Assembly: GCA_000431275.1 (NCBI GenBank)
Contig: HF989177.1
Location: forward strand, 1 to 6,765
Length of the DNA stretch: 6,765 bases
Direction of reading: 5' to 3'
Source of the DNA: Prevotella sp. CAG:755
GTDB lineage: Bacteria; Bacteroidota; Bacteroidia; Bacteroidales; Bacteroidaceae
A program made the position numbers and the translations under genes. The notes beneath the pieces are model-generated. The model made no database searches and was not told the DNA's origin. It saw nothing but the letters and a program-made list of their open reading frames with translations. This document shows positions 1 through 5,935 of the stretch, in pieces (position 1 is the stretch's first letter; every line of letters starts with the position of its first letter).

Positions 1-237
1 TTTGAGGCCATCGTGGAGAACGAACAGGTGCTCCATTTTTTTCAGCCCCTTGTTCCCGACATCGAGCGGGCATTGCGCAGGGAACTGAAAAACAGCCAGC
101 TGCACATGCGGCTGCGTGTGGCCGAAGCACGGGAGCAAGTCCGTGTGTACAGCAAGCGTGAGCAGTTCCAGCAAATGCTGGAACGCAGCGAAGGCCTGCG
201 GAAACTGAATGCGGAACTGGGCCTGACCCTTTCCTGA
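1..237 (+). CDS. dnaX: DNA polymerase III subunit gamma/tau, C-terminal end (partial)
   Basis: Only the last 78 residues are in the window; the reading frame is open to the left edge and ends at TGA 235-237. DnaX is the clamp-loader ATPase subunit of the replicative polymerase. The ATPase domain is not visible, so the call rests on the tail: a charged helical stretch (ELKNSQLHMRLRVAEA), then a segment resembling the end of Bacteroidales DnaX proteins, with a YSKREQFQQML helix and the final pattern in which a short Lys/Arg/Leu helix leads to LGL plus two or three residues before the stop (here AELGLTLS). The GTG at 13 is an internal valine codon, not a start. Hairpins follow within 10-40 bases of the stop, consistent with the end of a transcription unit. 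The family call comes from remembered tail similarity; another long coiled protein is possible but less likely. Confidence 0.7.
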   Translation, partial: FEAIVENEQVLHFFQPLVPDIERALRRELKNSQLHMRLRVAEAREQVRVYSKREQFQQMLERSEGLRKLNAELGLTLS

Positions 238-275
238 CGCCTTCCCGACCGTCCTTCCGGGCGGTGGAACCACAT

Positions 276-307
276 GTCCGGCTGACGGTTTTGCCCGTCG
301 GCCGGAC
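276..307 (+). terminator. Hairpin after dnaX, possible terminator or transcript-end structure
   Basis: GTCCGGCTGACGG (276-288) pairs with CCGTCGGCCGGAC (295-307) across a 6-base loop (TTTTGC). This gives a 13-bp stem with a single A-C mismatch (or G-T when read from the other strand). There is no uninterrupted T tract right after the stem; only TTTT at 313-316 a few bases on. It could therefore be a 3' stabilising structure rather than a classical terminator. It lies 38 bases after the dnaX stop. Confidence 0.4.
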
Positions 308-312
308 ATCGC

Positions 313-348
313 TTTTCCGTCCGGCTGCCAGAATTTTCCGTCCGGCTG
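313..348 (+). repeat. Two direct copies of TTTTCCGTCCGGCTG, period 21
   Basis: TTTTCCGTCCGGCTG is found at 313-327 and again at 334-348, exactly 21 bases apart and with no mismatch. A third partial copy of the core (GTCCGGCTGACGG) is at 276-288 and matches the sequence around 340-352 over 13 bases. The copies overlap the hairpins listed nearby, so the repeat may have arisen by local duplication of a terminator arm. Confidence 0.75.
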
Positions 349-358
349 ACGGATTTTT
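338..358 (+). terminator. Short hairpin plus T5 tract downstream of dnaX
   Basis: CCGTC (338-342) and GACGG (348-352) form a 5-bp GC-rich stem around CGGCT, followed by ATTTTT (353-358). The layout is that of a small intrinsic terminator for the dnaX transcript, about 100 bases after its stop. CCGTCC (338-343) can instead pair with GGACGG (361-366), so the fold is not unique. Confidence 0.4.
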
Positions 359-458
359 CTGGACGGCTGTCCGTTTCCCGTGCGGGCCTGCCTGCTCCCG
401 GGGGCGTCGGTGTCGTGACGGCCCCGGGCGTTGCGGACAGATTAAAACAAGCTTCGGG

Positions 459-489
459 TTGCGCGTGTGGGCGAAAAAGCGTATCTTTG
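459..489 (+). promoter_or_regulatory. Bacteroides-type promoter for slyD-aroC
   Basis: TTG at 459-461 is followed by a 20-base spacer and TATCTTTG at 482-489. This fits the Bacteroidota -33/-7 consensus (TTG, about 19-21 bases, TAnnTTTG), which is read by the group's unusual primary sigma factor. Transcription would begin near 494-496, leaving a leader of roughly 50 nt before the slyD ATG at 547. The position also rules out the long upstream open extension as coding. Confidence 0.65.
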
Positions 490-546
490 TCTGCCTTTCA
501 CGAAGGGAAAGGAATGACTGGAAATCCTAACAAAATCAACAAAAAT

Positions 547-1212
547 ATGGAAACAACGGAAAACAAATACGTGGCAGTCGCCTACGAACTCTACACAACG
601 GGCGAAGACGGCGTGACCGAGCTGGTCGAGAAGGCTCCCGTGGAGCATCCTTTCCAGTTTATCTCCGGAATGGGCTTCACGCTCGACGCCTTTGAGCAGC
701 AGGTAGCCCCGCTGAACCAGGGCGACAAGTTCGATTTCGTCTTGGCCAAGGAGGACGCCTATGGCGACTATGAGGAAAAGCGCGTGCTCCATCTCGACCG
801 CCAGATGTTCTGTGTGAACGGTCATTTCGACAAGGAAAACATCTATCCGGGCAACGTGATCACCCTGCTCAACGAAGACGGCAACCACTTGCAGGGTCTT
901 GTGCTCGAAGTCGGCGAGAAGGAGGTGACGGTCGACATGAACCACCCCCTTTCGGGCAAGTCGCTCCACTTCAAGGGCGAAGTTGTCGTGATGCGTCCGG
1001 CGACGAACGACGAGATCCAAGGATTCATCAACCGCATGAGCGGCGAGGGCTGTTGCTGCGACGGCTGCGGAGGAGGCTGTGGCGACCACGAGGACGGCCA
1101 TGGCGACGGCCATCACTGCTGCGGCCACCACGACGGCGGTCATGAGGGATGCGGCCATCACGGCGGCCACCACGAAGACGGCCACTGCTGCGGCGGGGGC
1201 CACTGCCACTGA
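547..1212 (+). CDS. slyD: SlyD-like FKBP-type peptidyl-prolyl isomerase with His/Cys-rich metal-binding tail
   Basis: The product is 221 residues. SlyD proteins catalyse cis-trans isomerisation of prolyl bonds, act as cytosolic chaperones, and in Enterobacteria deliver nickel for hydrogenase maturation. The order matches the family: first half of the FKBP fold at about 6-72 (including KFDF and the AYGDY segment), the inserted chaperone flap at about 76-125, the FKBP return strand with DMNHPLSGKSLHFKGEV at 130-146, then a tail at 166-221 with 11 Cys and 14 His in 56 residues and almost nothing else but Gly, Asp and Glu. No signal peptide is seen, so it should be cytosolic. ATG 547 was chosen because METTENKYVAVAYELY aligns with SlyD starts and an A-rich leader precedes it. 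ATG 514 is in frame and follows a purine-rich AAGGGAAAGG, so a start adding 11 residues is possible. aroC follows after 32 bases. The metal preference of the tail cannot be told from sequence. Confidence 0.92.
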   Translation: METTENKYVAVAYELYTTGEDGVTELVEKAPVEHPFQFISGMGFTLDAFEQQVAPLNQGDKFDFVLAKEDAYGDYEEKRVLHLDRQMFCVNGHFDKENIYPGNVITLLNEDGNHLQGLVLEVGEKEVTVDMNHPLSGKSLHFKGEVVVMRPATNDEIQGFINRMSGEGCCCDGCGGGCGDHEDGHGDGHHCCGHHDGGHEGCGHHGGHHEDGHCCGGGHCH

Positions 1213-1244
1213 CCTAACGCCCCAGCAGGGTTAAGACGGACGTC

Positions 1245-2321
1245 ATGAATACGTTTGGAAACATCTTCCGCCTGACCTCGTTCGGCGAGAGCCACGGGGC
1301 GGGCATCGGAGGCGTGCTCGACGGCTTCCCGGCAGGCGTGGAAGTGGACCTCGACTTCCTCCAAAGCGAGCTCGACCGCCGCCGGCCGGGACAGAGCCAC
1401 CTGACCACAGCCCGTAAGGAGCCAGACCGCGTCGAACTGCTCTCGGGCGTGTTCGAGGGGCGCACCACCGGGACGCCTATCGGCTTCCTCGTGCGTAACG
1501 AAAACCAGCATTCGGCGGACTATGACAACCTGCGCGACGTCTTCCGCCCCTCTCATGCGGACTACACCTACGTCCAGAAATACGGCCTGCGCGACCATCG
1601 CGGCGGCGGACGCTCATCGGCACGCGAGACGATAGCGCGCGTCGTGGCGGGAGCCTTTGCCAAGATGGCGCTCCGCACGCGCGGCATCTCCGTATATGCC
1701 TACACGTCGCAGGTCGGGCCTGTCGCGCTCGACGCAGATTATACGCACTACGACCCGGCACTCATCGAGACAAACGCAGTGCGCTGTCCCGACGCCGTCA
1801 AAGCCGAAGAGATGGCCCGACTCATTGCCGACGTGAAAGGGCGGGGCGACACCGTGGGTGGTGTCATAACGGGCGTGGTGACAGGCTGCCCCGCCGGTCT
1901 GGGCGACCCCGTGTTCGGCAAACTGCATGCCCGCCTCGGTGCGGCCATGTTGTCCATCAATGCCGTCAAGGGCTTTGAGTATGGCGAGGGCTTCGCCGGC
2001 GCTGCCGGCTATGGCAGCGAGCAGAACGACCGTTTCTGTCCCGACGGAAAGGGCGGCATTACGACGCTGACCAATCATAGCGGCGGCATCCAGGGCGGCA
2101 TCAGTAACGGGCAGGACATCTATTTCCGCGTGGCCTTCAAGCCCGTGGCAACCCTCCTGATGGCGCAGCAGACCGTCGACACAGCCGGACGGCCCACCTC
2201 GCTCACGGCGCGCGGCCGGCACGACGCTTGTGTCCTTCCGCGCGCTGTCCCGGTGGTCGAAGCGATGGCTGCGATTGTGATTCTGGACGCACTTCTGCAA
2301 GAACGCAGCGCACGATGGTAA
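1245..2321 (+). CDS. aroC: Chorismate synthase
   Basis: This is a full-length 358-residue enzyme, the usual family size. It makes chorismate from 5-enolpyruvylshikimate-3-phosphate, the last common step to aromatic amino acids and folate, using reduced FMN without net redox change. Visible family blocks are [10 protein letters not shown] at 14-23 with catalytic His17, RRRPGQ at 45-50, RPSHADYTY at 101-109 with the second catalytic His104, [19 protein letters not shown] at 118-136, [14 protein letters not shown] at 237-250, [12 protein letters not shown] at 278-289 and [18 protein letters not shown] at 324-341. In the last block the residue after HD is Ala, where many homologues have Pro. ATG 1245 gives the standard [18 protein letters not shown] start. 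No promoter or terminator lies in the 32 bases after slyD, so it is probably co-transcribed with it. No flavin reductase is adjacent. Confidence 0.97.
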   Translation: MNTFGNIFRLTSFGESHGAGIGGVLDGFPAGVEVDLDFLQSELDRRRPGQSHLTTARKEPDRVELLSGVFEGRTTGTPIGFLVRNENQHSADYDNLRDVFRPSHADYTYVQKYGLRDHRGGGRSSARETIARVVAGAFAKMALRTRGISVYAYTSQVGPVALDADYTHYDPALIETNAVRCPDAVKAEEMARLIADVKGRGDTVGGVITGVVTGCPAGLGDPVFGKLHARLGAAMLSINAVKGFEYGEGFAGAAGYGSEQNDRFCPDGKGGITTLTNHSGGIQGGISNGQDIYFRVAFKPVATLLMAQQTVDTAGRPTSLTARGRHDACVLPRAVPVVEAMAAIVILDALLQERSARW

Positions 2322-2383
2322 AAAATCTATCGCAGTTAAGGTTTTTTAGCTATTGGGGGGGGTGAAATTTGCTTCCCTGTTTG

Positions 2384-2391
2384 TAACTTTG
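2384..2391 (+). promoter_or_regulatory. TAACTTTG -7 element, candidate promoter of a small RNA
   Basis: TAACTTTG is an exact match to the Bacteroidota TAnnTTTG -7 consensus, in an AT-rich non-coding stretch. The expected start would be close to 2396-2398. The -33 region is poor: no TTG sits 19-21 bases upstream, where the end of a run of eight G (2355-2362) is found instead. A TTTG at 2368-2371 is too close. Confidence 0.5.
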
Positions 2392-2395
2392 CAGT

Positions 2396-2495
2396 GTTGT
2401 CGTGAGATAACGTAACTATTTATTAGTTAAGTCTAGTTTAGTTTTTGTGTTGGTTAAGGGAGTGCCTGTCGATCGCAGGACTCCCTTAATTTTTT
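2396..2495 (+). ncRNA. Candidate small RNA, about 100 nt, unknown family
   Basis: The stretch from just after the -7 element to the end of a strong terminator has no ATG and no coding signal, but is highly structured. Stem 1 pairs GTTGTC (2396-2401) with GATAAC (2406-2411), one G-T pair, around GTGA, a GNRA-type tetraloop. Stem 2 pairs TAACTA (2413-2418) with TAGTTA (2424-2429), six perfect pairs around a 5-base loop. A U-rich, probably unpaired linker (2430-2453) follows. Stem 3 is the terminator stem ending in six T. A promoter element, a 5' hairpin starting at the likely first base, an open linker and an intrinsic terminator is the layout of a stand-alone regulatory RNA. I do not recognise a named RNA family. 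The alternative is that this is only the 3' untranslated end of slyD-aroC, with the promoter match and weak AT stems arising by chance. Confidence 0.45.
2454..2495 (+). terminator. Strong intrinsic terminator, plus strand
   Basis: TTAAGGGAGT (2454-2463) pairs perfectly with ACTCCCTTAA (2480-2489). The stem continues past a bulged G (2464) as CCTG (2465-2468) with CAGG (2476-2479), and six T follow (2490-2495). It would end the candidate small RNA and also any aroC read-through, since no other good plus-strand terminator is seen after aroC. Confidence 0.88.
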
Positions 2496-2639
2496 GCCCG
2501 CTTCGGCCCTGCGGGGCAGGGGCGTGGGAGGGATGCCACGGTGCCTGTCCCGTCCGTACTGTCAGGGCTCCCGTCAACACGGTCGCTGCGTTCGTTTTTC
2601 CTGTCGCAGCATCCGTGTTCCCTCTCAGTACGGGAACAG

Positions 2640-2683
2640 AAAAAGGCGGGGAACAAAGGGAGTGCGTCCCCGTTCCCCGCCTT
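2640..2683 (-). terminator. Strong intrinsic terminator of glnN
   Basis: AAGGCGGGGAAC (2643-2654) and GTTCCCCGCCTT (2672-2683) form a 12-bp perfect stem, with a possible inner GGGA/TCCC helix (2658-2661 with 2667-2670). On the minus strand the stem is followed by a five-T tract (2644-2640). It begins 58 bases after the glnN stop. There is no T tract on the plus-strand side, so it is directional. Confidence 0.9.
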
Positions 2684-2741
2684 GCTTGTGGCGGTTGCTT
2701 TTGCGCTGTCGGGCCGTGTCAGCCGGCCGTGGCAGCCGCGG

Positions 2742-4931
2742 TTATCGGATGAAAAGCAGTTCGCGATATTTCGGCAGCGTCCACATCTCGTCCTCGACGA
2801 TGAGTTCGAGCTTGTCGATGTGGTAGCGGATGCTTTCAAAGTAAGGTGCGATCTGGTCGTGGTAGGCGATGGCCTTTTCGCGGATGTTGGTGATTCTGTT
2901 CACGGCTTTGCGCGTTTCAACCATTTCGTCCACCGCTTTGGCAATAAAGCTGGTGTGTTTGTTGATTTTCTCAATGATTTCCAGATTGTATGCCGTGAGT
3001 TCCTTCGCCTTCTCGCGGGGAAAAATGTCGTAGACCTTGTGCACACTGTCGATGAGCTCGCTTTGATACTTGGTGGCCACGGGGATAATGTGGTTCATGG
3101 CGAGATCTCCAAGGACGCGGGCCTCGATCTGGACCTTCTTCTGGTAAGTCTCGAACTTGATTTCGTTGCGTGCGGCCAGTTCGTGGCGGTTCATCACATG
3201 CATCGACTCGAACATCTGGATGGTTTCGGGATCGAGGTAGCGGTCGAAGTTGAGCGGGCAGCTGGTCTCGCAGTCGAGCCCGCGGCGCTGTGCCTCTTTC
3301 TTCCATTCCTCGCTGTACCCGTTCCCGTCGAAGTGGATGGGGCGGCAGGTCTTGATGTCGTCACGCAGGACGCTGAGGATGGCTTCGGTCTTTTCTTCGC
3401 CGCTGGCGATGAGGGCGTCCACGCGTTCCTTGAAACTGGTGAGCGCTTCGGCCACTGCGGTGTTGAGCATGAGCATGGAGCTTGCGCAGTTGGCCGAAGA
3501 CCCGGCCGCGCGGAACTCAAAGCGGTTTCCGGTGAAAGCAAAGGGCGACGTGCGGTTACGGTCGGTGTTGTCGACAGTCAGTTCGGGGATTTGCGGGATG
3601 TCCAAATCCATGTTGTGCTTCGTGCTGAGCTTGAAGAGCATCTCGTTGCTGCTGTTTTCAATCTCGTCGAGCAGCCGCGACAATTCCGTGCCGAGGAATG
3701 AGGAAATAATGGCCGGGGGCGCTTCATGGCCACCGAGACGGTGTACGTTCGTGGCGCTCATGATGGATGCTTTGAGCAGTCCGTTGTGTTTGTAGACCGC
3801 CATGAGCGTCTCGACGATGAACGTGATGAAGCGCAGATTCTCTTCGGGTGTCTTGCCCGGAGCGTGGAGCAGGATGCCCGTGTCGGTTTGCAGGGACCAG
3901 TTGTTGTGCTTACCGGAGCCGTTGATGCCGGCAAAGGGCTTCTCATGGAGCAGACAGCGGAAGCCATGCTTGCGCGCCACGTTGCGCATGAGCGACATGA
4001 TAAGCATATTGTGGTCGACGGCAAGGTTACACTCTTCGTAGATCGGGGCGAGTTCGAACTGGTTCGGGGCGACCTCGTTGTGGCGTGTCTTGACCGGGAT
4101 GCCGAGTTCCAGCGCTTGGATTTCCAGTTCCTTCATGAAGGCTGCCACGCGCTCCGGTATGGCGCCGAAGTAGTGGTCCTCCATTTGCTGGTTCTTTGCC
4201 GAGTCGTGCCCCATGAGCGTGCGGCCCGTCAGAAGCAGGTCGGGGCGTGCGGCATAGAGGCCTTCGTCGACGAGGAAGTATTCCTGCTCCCACCCGAGGT
4301 TGACTATGACGCGGCGGACGTCGGGATTGAAGTATTGCGCCACGGCGGTGGCGGCTTTGTCCACGGCGAGGAGCGATTTTTTCAGGGGAGCCTTGTAGTC
4401 GAGCGCTTCGCCGGTGTATGAGATGAATACGGTTGGGATCATCAGTGTGTCTCCGACGATGAACACCGGTGACGCCGGGTCCCATGCTGAGTATCCGCGT
4501 GCTTCGAAAGTCGAGCGGATGCCGCCGTTGGGGAACGACGAGGCGTCGGGCTCCTGCTGGACGAGTTGTTTGCCTGAGAATTCCTCGATGACACTGCCCT
4601 TTCCGTCGTGTTCGACGAACGAGTCGTGTTTCTCGGCAGTGCCTTCGGTCAGCGGTTGGAACCAATGCGTGCAGTGGGTCACTCCCATGTCGATGGCCCA
4701 CTGCTTCATGCCTTGCGCTACCTCGTTGGCTACTTGAAGGTCGAGGGCTGTGCCGTTTTCGATCACTTCACGCAGTTTTTTGTAGGTGTCGAGTGGGAGA
4801 TACTTGAACATCTTCTCTTGATTGAAGACGTATTTCCCGAAATACGCGCTTGGACGCTCTTTGGGCTGGGACACTTCGAGAGGCCGCTTGCTGAACGCGG
4901 CTTCAACGACTTGGAATCTTAGGTTTGACAT
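2742..4931 (-). CDS. glnN: Glutamine synthetase type III
   Basis: The 729-residue product is a complete type III glutamine synthetase, the long form first described in Bacteroides fragilis and about 730 residues there too. It joins ammonia to glutamate with ATP in the cytoplasm, the main high-affinity entry of ammonium into metabolism; known members form double-hexamer dodecamers. Visible blocks are HWFQPLTEGTAEKHD (89-103), QQEPDASSFPNGG (125-137), GWEQEYFLVDEG (213-224, metal-binding Glu), KTRHNEVAPNQFELAP (281-296), HEKPFAGINGSGKHNNWS (329-346, nucleotide and glutamate site), DRNRTSPFAFTGNRFEFR (457-474) and the C-terminal WTLPKYRELLF. The start gives MSNLRFQVVE, like known members; the site before it (ATAAGACACC) has no Shine-Dalgarno, which is normal for the group. 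It lies 71 bases after aguB on the same strand with no clear TAnnTTTG element between, so it is probably served at least partly by read-through. No PII or amt gene is in view. Confidence 0.97.
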   Translation of the reverse strand: MSNLRFQVVEAAFSKRPLEVSQPKERPSAYFGKYVFNQEKMFKYLPLDTYKKLREVIENGTALDLQVANEVAQGMKQWAIDMGVTHCTHWFQPLTEGTAEKHDSFVEHDGKGSVIEEFSGKQLVQQEPDASSFPNGGIRSTFEARGYSAWDPASPVFIVGDTLMIPTVFISYTGEALDYKAPLKKSLLAVDKAATAVAQYFNPDVRRVIVNLGWEQEYFLVDEGLYAARPDLLLTGRTLMGHDSAKNQQMEDHYFGAIPERVAAFMKELEIQALELGIPVKTRHNEVAPNQFELAPIYEECNLAVDHNMLIMSLMRNVARKHGFRCLLHEKPFAGINGSGKHNNWSLQTDTGILLHAPGKTPEENLRFITFIVETLMAVYKHNGLLKASIMSATNVHRLGGHEAPPAIISSFLGTELSRLLDEIENSSNEMLFKLSTKHNMDLDIPQIPELTVDNTDRNRTSPFAFTGNRFEFRAAGSSANCASSMLMLNTAVAEALTSFKERVDALIASGEEKTEAILSVLRDDIKTCRPIHFDGNGYSEEWKKEAQRRGLDCETSCPLNFDRYLDPETIQMFESMHVMNRHELAARNEIKFETYQKKVQIEARVLGDLAMNHIIPVATKYQSELIDSVHKVYDIFPREKAKELTAYNLEIIEKINKHTSFIAKAVDEMVETRKAVNRITNIREKAIAYHDQIAPYFESIRYHIDKLELIVEDEMWTLPKYRELLFIR

Positions 4932-4973
4932 GGTGTCTTATGGATAAAGTTGAAGGTGTGACGTGTGTGTTGT

Positions 4974-4987
4974 GCCGCCAGGGCGGC
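4974..4987 (-). repeat. Small GCCGCC/GGCGGC hairpin between aguB and glnN
   Basis: GCCGCC (4974-4979) and GGCGGC (4982-4987) make a compact palindrome centred on AG, 15 bases after the aguB stop in the direction of transcription. No T tract follows, so it is not a terminator by itself. It could mark an RNA processing or stability boundary between the two genes, or have no role. Confidence 0.35.
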
Positions 4988-5002
4988 GTTCGGGACGGGT
5001 GT

Positions 5003-5896
5003 TTAATCCCCGTCGAGATAGCGGCGTGTGAGGCCGTCGAAGCAGTCGATGCGCCGGTCGCGCAGGAAAGGCCACCAGCGGCGGACGCGTTCAGACCGGC
5101 CGAGGTCGAGGTCGACCGTGAAGCTGCATTCCTCGTCCGCGGGGGCCTGACGGAGGATTTCGCCTTGGGGACCGGCCACGAAGCTGCTGCCCCAGAACTG
5201 GATGCCGGCTGTCTGGCCCGAAGGGTCGGGCTCGTGGCCTGTGCGGTTGACAGCGATGAGCGGAAGGCCGTTGGCTACGGCGTGGCCGCGCTGTACGGTG
5301 ATCCATGCTTCCCGTTGACGCGCCTGTTCTTCGGGGGCGTCGCTGCTTTCGAAGCCTATGGCCGTCGGGTAGATAAGTATCTCTGCGCCCTGCATCGCCA
5401 TGAGACGCGCGCCTTCGGGATACCACTGGTCCCAGCAGACCTGTACGCCGAGCCGTCCGACCGACGTGTCGATGGGGTGGAATCCGAGGTCGCCGGGCGT
5501 GAAGTAGAACTTCTCATAATAGGCAGGGTCATCGGGAATGTGCATCTTGCGGTAGCGGCCGGCGATGCTGCCGTCGGCTTCGAAGACTACGGCGGTGTTG
5601 TGATAGAGTCCGGCTGCCCGACGTTCGAAGAGCGACGTGACAAGCACTATGCCGTGGCGCCGGGCCTCGTCGGAGTAGAAAGCGGTGGCAGGGCCGGGGA
5701 TGGGCTCGGCCAGATCGAACTGGTCGGGATTTTCAGTCTGGCAGAAGTAGAGTGAGTCGTGCAGTTCCTGCAACACGATGAGGCGTGCGCCGTCGCCGGC
5801 CAGGTGGCCGATGGCTTCGGCCAGGCGGGTGCGGTTTTGCGCCACGTCGGCCGTGTTGGCTTGCTGGACGATGCCTATGCGTAGGATGCGGTTCAT
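5003..5896 (-). CDS. aguB: N-carbamoylputrescine amidase
   Basis: The product is 297 residues, the usual length, of the carbon-nitrogen hydrolase (nitrilase) superfamily. It hydrolyses N-carbamoylputrescine to putrescine, CO2 and ammonia, the second step from agmatine. The Glu-Lys-Cys triad is in place: Glu44 in LQELHDSLYF, Lys117 in YRKMHIPDDPAYYEKFYF, and Cys154 in GVQVCWDQWYPEGARL. The segment YPTAIGFESS and the ending WWPFLRDRRID are also typical of AguB-type enzymes rather than of general nitrilases. No signal peptide is seen. It follows aguA by 39 bases in the same direction, which supports the substrate assignment. ATG at 5896 gives MNRILRIGIVQQ, the normal first strand; the leader has GAAAAG directly before ATG as a weak ribosome site. 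The short gap is AT-rich (TATTATAATA) but lacks a TAnnTTTG promoter. Confidence 0.95.
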   Translation of the reverse strand: MNRILRIGIVQQANTADVAQNRTRLAEAIGHLAGDGARLIVLQELHDSLYFCQTENPDQFDLAEPIPGPATAFYSDEARRHGIVLVTSLFERRAAGLYHNTAVVFEADGSIAGRYRKMHIPDDPAYYEKFYFTPGDLGFHPIDTSVGRLGVQVCWDQWYPEGARLMAMQGAEILIYPTAIGFESSDAPEEQARQREAWITVQRGHAVANGLPLIAVNRTGHEPDPSGQTAGIQFWGSSFVAGPQGEILRQAPADEECSFTVDLDLGRSERVRRWWPFLRDRRIDCFDGLTRRYLDGD

Positions 5897-5935
5897 CTTT
5901 TCGGGTGTATATTATAATAATGTGTGGTGTGCCAG

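Larger units (their letters stand above)
238..481. other. GC-rich dnaX-slyD intergenic gap with stem-loops and short repeats
   Basis: No credible gene lies here. Right after the dnaX stop, ACCGTCC (248-254) and GGGCGGT (259-265) form a 7-bp stem, with one G-T pair, around a 4-base loop. Two further hairpins follow (276-307 and 338-358). The core GTCCGGCTG occurs three times in direct orientation (276, 319, 340), and two related inverted copies lie at 295-307 and 361-372. From about 373 to 450 the sequence is GC-rich with an imperfect GGGG/CCCC-type hairpin around 400-427 and no other recognisable signal. An open frame starting at 415 is only an in-frame upstream extension of slyD and lies before its promoter. 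Confidence 0.6.
2322..2741. other. Convergent aroC/glnN intergenic region
   Basis: This 420-base gap lies between two genes that point at each other. The first ~135 bases are AT-rich, in contrast to the flanking genes, and contain a G8 run (2355-2362), a Bacteroides -7 element (2384-2391), a candidate small RNA and its terminator. An A/T-only inverted repeat (TAAAAAA 2319-2325 with TTTTTTA 2342-2348) just after aroC is too weak to call as a terminator. The stretch 2496-2640 is GC-rich with small stems such as CCCTGC/GCAGGG near 2508-2522, GCTGCG/CGCAGC (2585-2590 with 2605-2610) and GTTCCC/GGGAAC (2617-2622 with 2632-2637), of unknown role. The glnN terminator is at 2640-2683. Open frames on the plus strand from 2447, 2494 and 2541 have no family resemblance and run antisense into glnN. 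Confidence 0.6.

Noticed and set aside
415..546. N-terminal extension of slyD from an earlier start at 415
   Set aside because: It lies upstream of and across the TTG...TATCTTTG promoter, and the added residues have no SlyD similarity.
442..1209. 255-residue minus-strand frame opposite slyD, Ala/Val-rich at its start
   Set aside because: The Ala/Val richness is simply the complement of the Gly/His/Cys codons in the SlyD tail, and the frame crosses the slyD promoter.
1036..1212. Tandem DNA repeat in the 3' end of slyD
   Set aside because: The repetition follows from His/Gly/Asp/Cys-rich coding; the units are irregular in length and sequence, so it is not a separate repeat element.
2319..2348. 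A/T-only inverted repeat just after aroC as its terminator
   Set aside because: The stem is seven A-T pairs around a 16-base loop with no GC core, so it is too unstable to call.
2541..3701. 386-residue open frame on the plus strand, antisense to glnN
   Set aside because: It overlaps a highly conserved glutamine synthetase, shows no domain pattern, and runs through the glnN terminator and the gap. Long antisense frames are common in GC-rich genes.
4925..5755. 276-residue plus-strand frame opposite aguB
   Set aside because: It is the antisense shadow of a well-conserved amidase with its full catalytic triad; the frame has no family resemblance of its own.
5905..5920. TATAAT-like sequence between aguA and aguB as a promoter
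   Set aside because: Bacteroidota promoters use TAnnTTTG rather than TATAAT, no -33 partner is seen, and the genes are only 39 bases apart.
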